Positions 62,991-64,000 of a stretch of DNA of 64,000 bases are shown one piece after another. Each line of letters begins with the position of its first letter. Positions within the stretch are counted from its first letter, which is position 1. A program made the translations under genes and the position numbers. Origin of the DNA: Ptiloglossa arizonensis (lineage: Eukaryota > Arthropoda > Insecta > Hymenoptera > Colletidae); contig NW_027478521.1 of the NCBI RefSeq assembly GCF_051014685.1, positions 868,001-932,000 on the forward strand, read 5' to 3'. The notes under the pieces are model-generated. The model ran no database searches, was not told the origin of the DNA, and was given only the letters and a program-made list of their open reading frames with translations.

Positions 62991-64000
62991 TCGTTTCGAG
63001 CATCAGAACTGTGAAAATTTTGAGTTTCTCAACCGTTTCTTACCTCCAAACTGCCATATCTCGCCAACGGATTGACCAATCCGCAAAATTTCTGTTGCAT
63101 CTGAAAGTAGAAAGTCGCCCGATTAAAACGGTATGCGTACTTTTCCCCGAGGCCGTTCTAGTTATTCATTTCGAGCATCAGAACTGCGAAAATTTTGAGT
63201 TTCTCAAGCGTTTCTTACCTCCAAACAGCCATATCTCGCGAACCGATTGACTATTCCGCAAAATTTCTGTTGCATCTGAAAGTAGAAACTCGCCCGATTA
63301 CAACGGTATGAGTACTTTTCCCCTAGGCCGTTCTAGTTATTCGTTTCGAGCATCAGAACTGCGAAAATTTTGAGTTTCTCAAGCGTTTCTTACCTCCAAA
63401 CTGCCATATCTCGCGAACGGATTGACCAATCCGCAAAATTTCTGTTGCATCTGAAAGTAGAAACTCGCCCGATTACAACGGTATGCGACCTTTCCCCTAG
63501 GCCGTTCTAGTTATTCGTTTCGAGAATCAGAACTGCGAAAATGTTGAGTTTCTCAAGCGTTTCTTACCTCCAAACTGCCATATCTCGCGAACGGATTGAC
63601 CAATCCGCAAAATTTCTGTTGCATCTGAAAGTAGAAACTCGCCCGATTACAACGGTATGCGTACTTTTCCCCTAGACCGTTCTAGTTATGCTTGCCGAGC
63701 ATCAGAACTGCGAAAATTTTGAGTTTCTCAAGCGTTTCTTACCTCCAAACTGCCATATCTCGCGAACGGATTGACCAATCCGCAAAATTTGTGTTGCATC
63801 TGAAAGTAGAAACTCGCCATATTACAACGGTATGCGTACTTTTCCCCTAGGCCGTTCTGGTTACTCGTTTCGAGCATCAGAACTGTGATAATTTTGAGTT
63901 TCTCAACCGTTTCTTACCTCCAAACTGCCATATCTCGCGAACGGATTGACCAATCCGCAAAATTTCTGTTTCATCTGAAAGTAGAAAGTCGCTCGATTAC
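62991..64000 (+). repeat. Displaced copy of 56868-58050, lacking one monomer, running off the window
   Basis: The ACTGTGAAAA, CTCAACCG, AAAGTCGCCCGATTAAAAC and ATTCATTTCG series matches 56868 onwards at an offset of 6123 bp (35 monomers minus two deletions). From the GAGAATCAG unit at 63519 the offset is 5948 bp, so one 175-bp unit is missing. The missing unit is the one that in the first copy ends with TGTGTAC and TAGTCC. The final monomer, from 63865, is cut at 136 bp by the window edge, so the array continues. Confidence 0.9.

Larger units (their letters stand above)
1..64000 (+). repeat. 175-bp satellite DNA array, uninterrupted, all monomers head to tail
   Basis: The same 175-bp unit recurs from the first to the last base. 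Taking TCGTTTCGAG at position 1 as the register, units restart at 176, 351, 526 and so on; after 11 single-base deletions the last partial unit starts at 63865. That gives 365 complete monomers plus 136 bp. No monomer is inverted, and no foreign sequence, gap or run of Ns interrupts the array. Substitutions between monomers are common, indels are almost absent. The majority monomer has A45 C45 G32 T53 (44% GC). Arrays like this in eukaryotes usually form centromeric, pericentromeric or subtelomeric heterochromatin; which one applies here cannot be told from sequence alone. I do not recognise the family or the species. Confidence 0.98.

Noticed and set aside
1..64000. CRISPR array
   Set aside because: Repeats are regular, but there are no unique spacers: the whole 175-bp unit is repeated, and there are no cas genes.
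1..64000. Transposable element insertions, telomere repeats, inverted array segments
   Set aside because: I followed the 175-bp register through the whole window; there is no break, no foreign segment, no TTAGGG-type run and no reverse-oriented monomer.
1..64000. Species or family assignment (plant centromere repeat, insect satellite, alpha satellite)
   Set aside because: The monomer length fits many lineages, and I do not recognise the sequence. CpG richness is suggestive but not diagnostic.

Overview
The whole 64,000-base window is one uninterrupted tandem array of a 175-bp satellite DNA. I find no credible protein-coding gene, RNA gene, transposable element, CRISPR array or unique sequence. 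Every monomer lies in the same orientation. Counting phase from the first base, the window holds 365 complete monomers plus 136 bp of another. The total drifts by exactly -11 bases from perfect 175-bp spacing, and I can point to 11 single-base deletions that account for it. These deletions are of only three types, multiplied by later amplification. The majority monomer is about 44% GC and carries 13 CpG sites, against about 8 expected from its base composition, so it is CpG-rich.

Organism: a long, gap-free, unidirectional array with a nucleosome-sized monomer and higher-order repeats (HORs) is typical of eukaryotic centromeric, pericentromeric or subtelomeric heterochromatin. I do not recognise the family. 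It is not human alpha satellite or the Arabidopsis 178-bp repeat as I know them. The undiminished CpG content fits a genome with little CpG methylation, or a very young array, but does not identify a taxon.

Layout from left to right. (1) 1-7.7 kb: mosaic of variant monomers with short 2-mer, 3-mer and 5-mer duplications. (2) 7.7-10.3 kb: 6-mer HOR of 1050 bp, last copy deleted. (3) 10.3-13.8 kb: mosaic. (4) 13.8-18.13 kb: 10-mer HOR of 1749 bp, about 2.5 copies. (5) 18.13-20.95 kb: a displaced copy of about 9.9-12.9 kb lacking two monomers. (6) 20.95-24.15 kb: mosaic. (7) 24.15-27.06 kb: 7-mer HOR of 1225 bp. (8) 27-39.75 kb: 7-mer and 14-mer (2450 bp) HORs, with a 29-monomer (5075 bp) displacement between long copies. 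(9) 39.75-46.02 kb: transition zone with a 21-monomer offset duplication. (10) 46.02-53.1 kb: 16-mer HOR of 2799 bp. (11) 53.1-58.6 kb: mixed blocks with 2-mer and 10-mer duplications. (12) 58.6-62.99 kb: 10-mer HOR of 1750 bp, 2.5 copies. (13) 62.99-64 kb: a copy of 56.87-58.05 kb lacking one monomer.

Monomer classes change near 44-45 kb. Left of this point CACTA-type and GGTGTG-type ends and CAACAG-type starts are common; to the right I see none of them, and new variants (TAGACC, TAGTCC, ACTATTCC, TGTGATAA) take over. HOR copies differ by only a few bases per kb, so amplification is recent and has happened repeatedly with different unit lengths. The possible functional elements inside the monomer (a CENP-B-box-like motif, a 14-bp dyad containing CCAAT, two A/T tracts) are hypotheses, not established sites.
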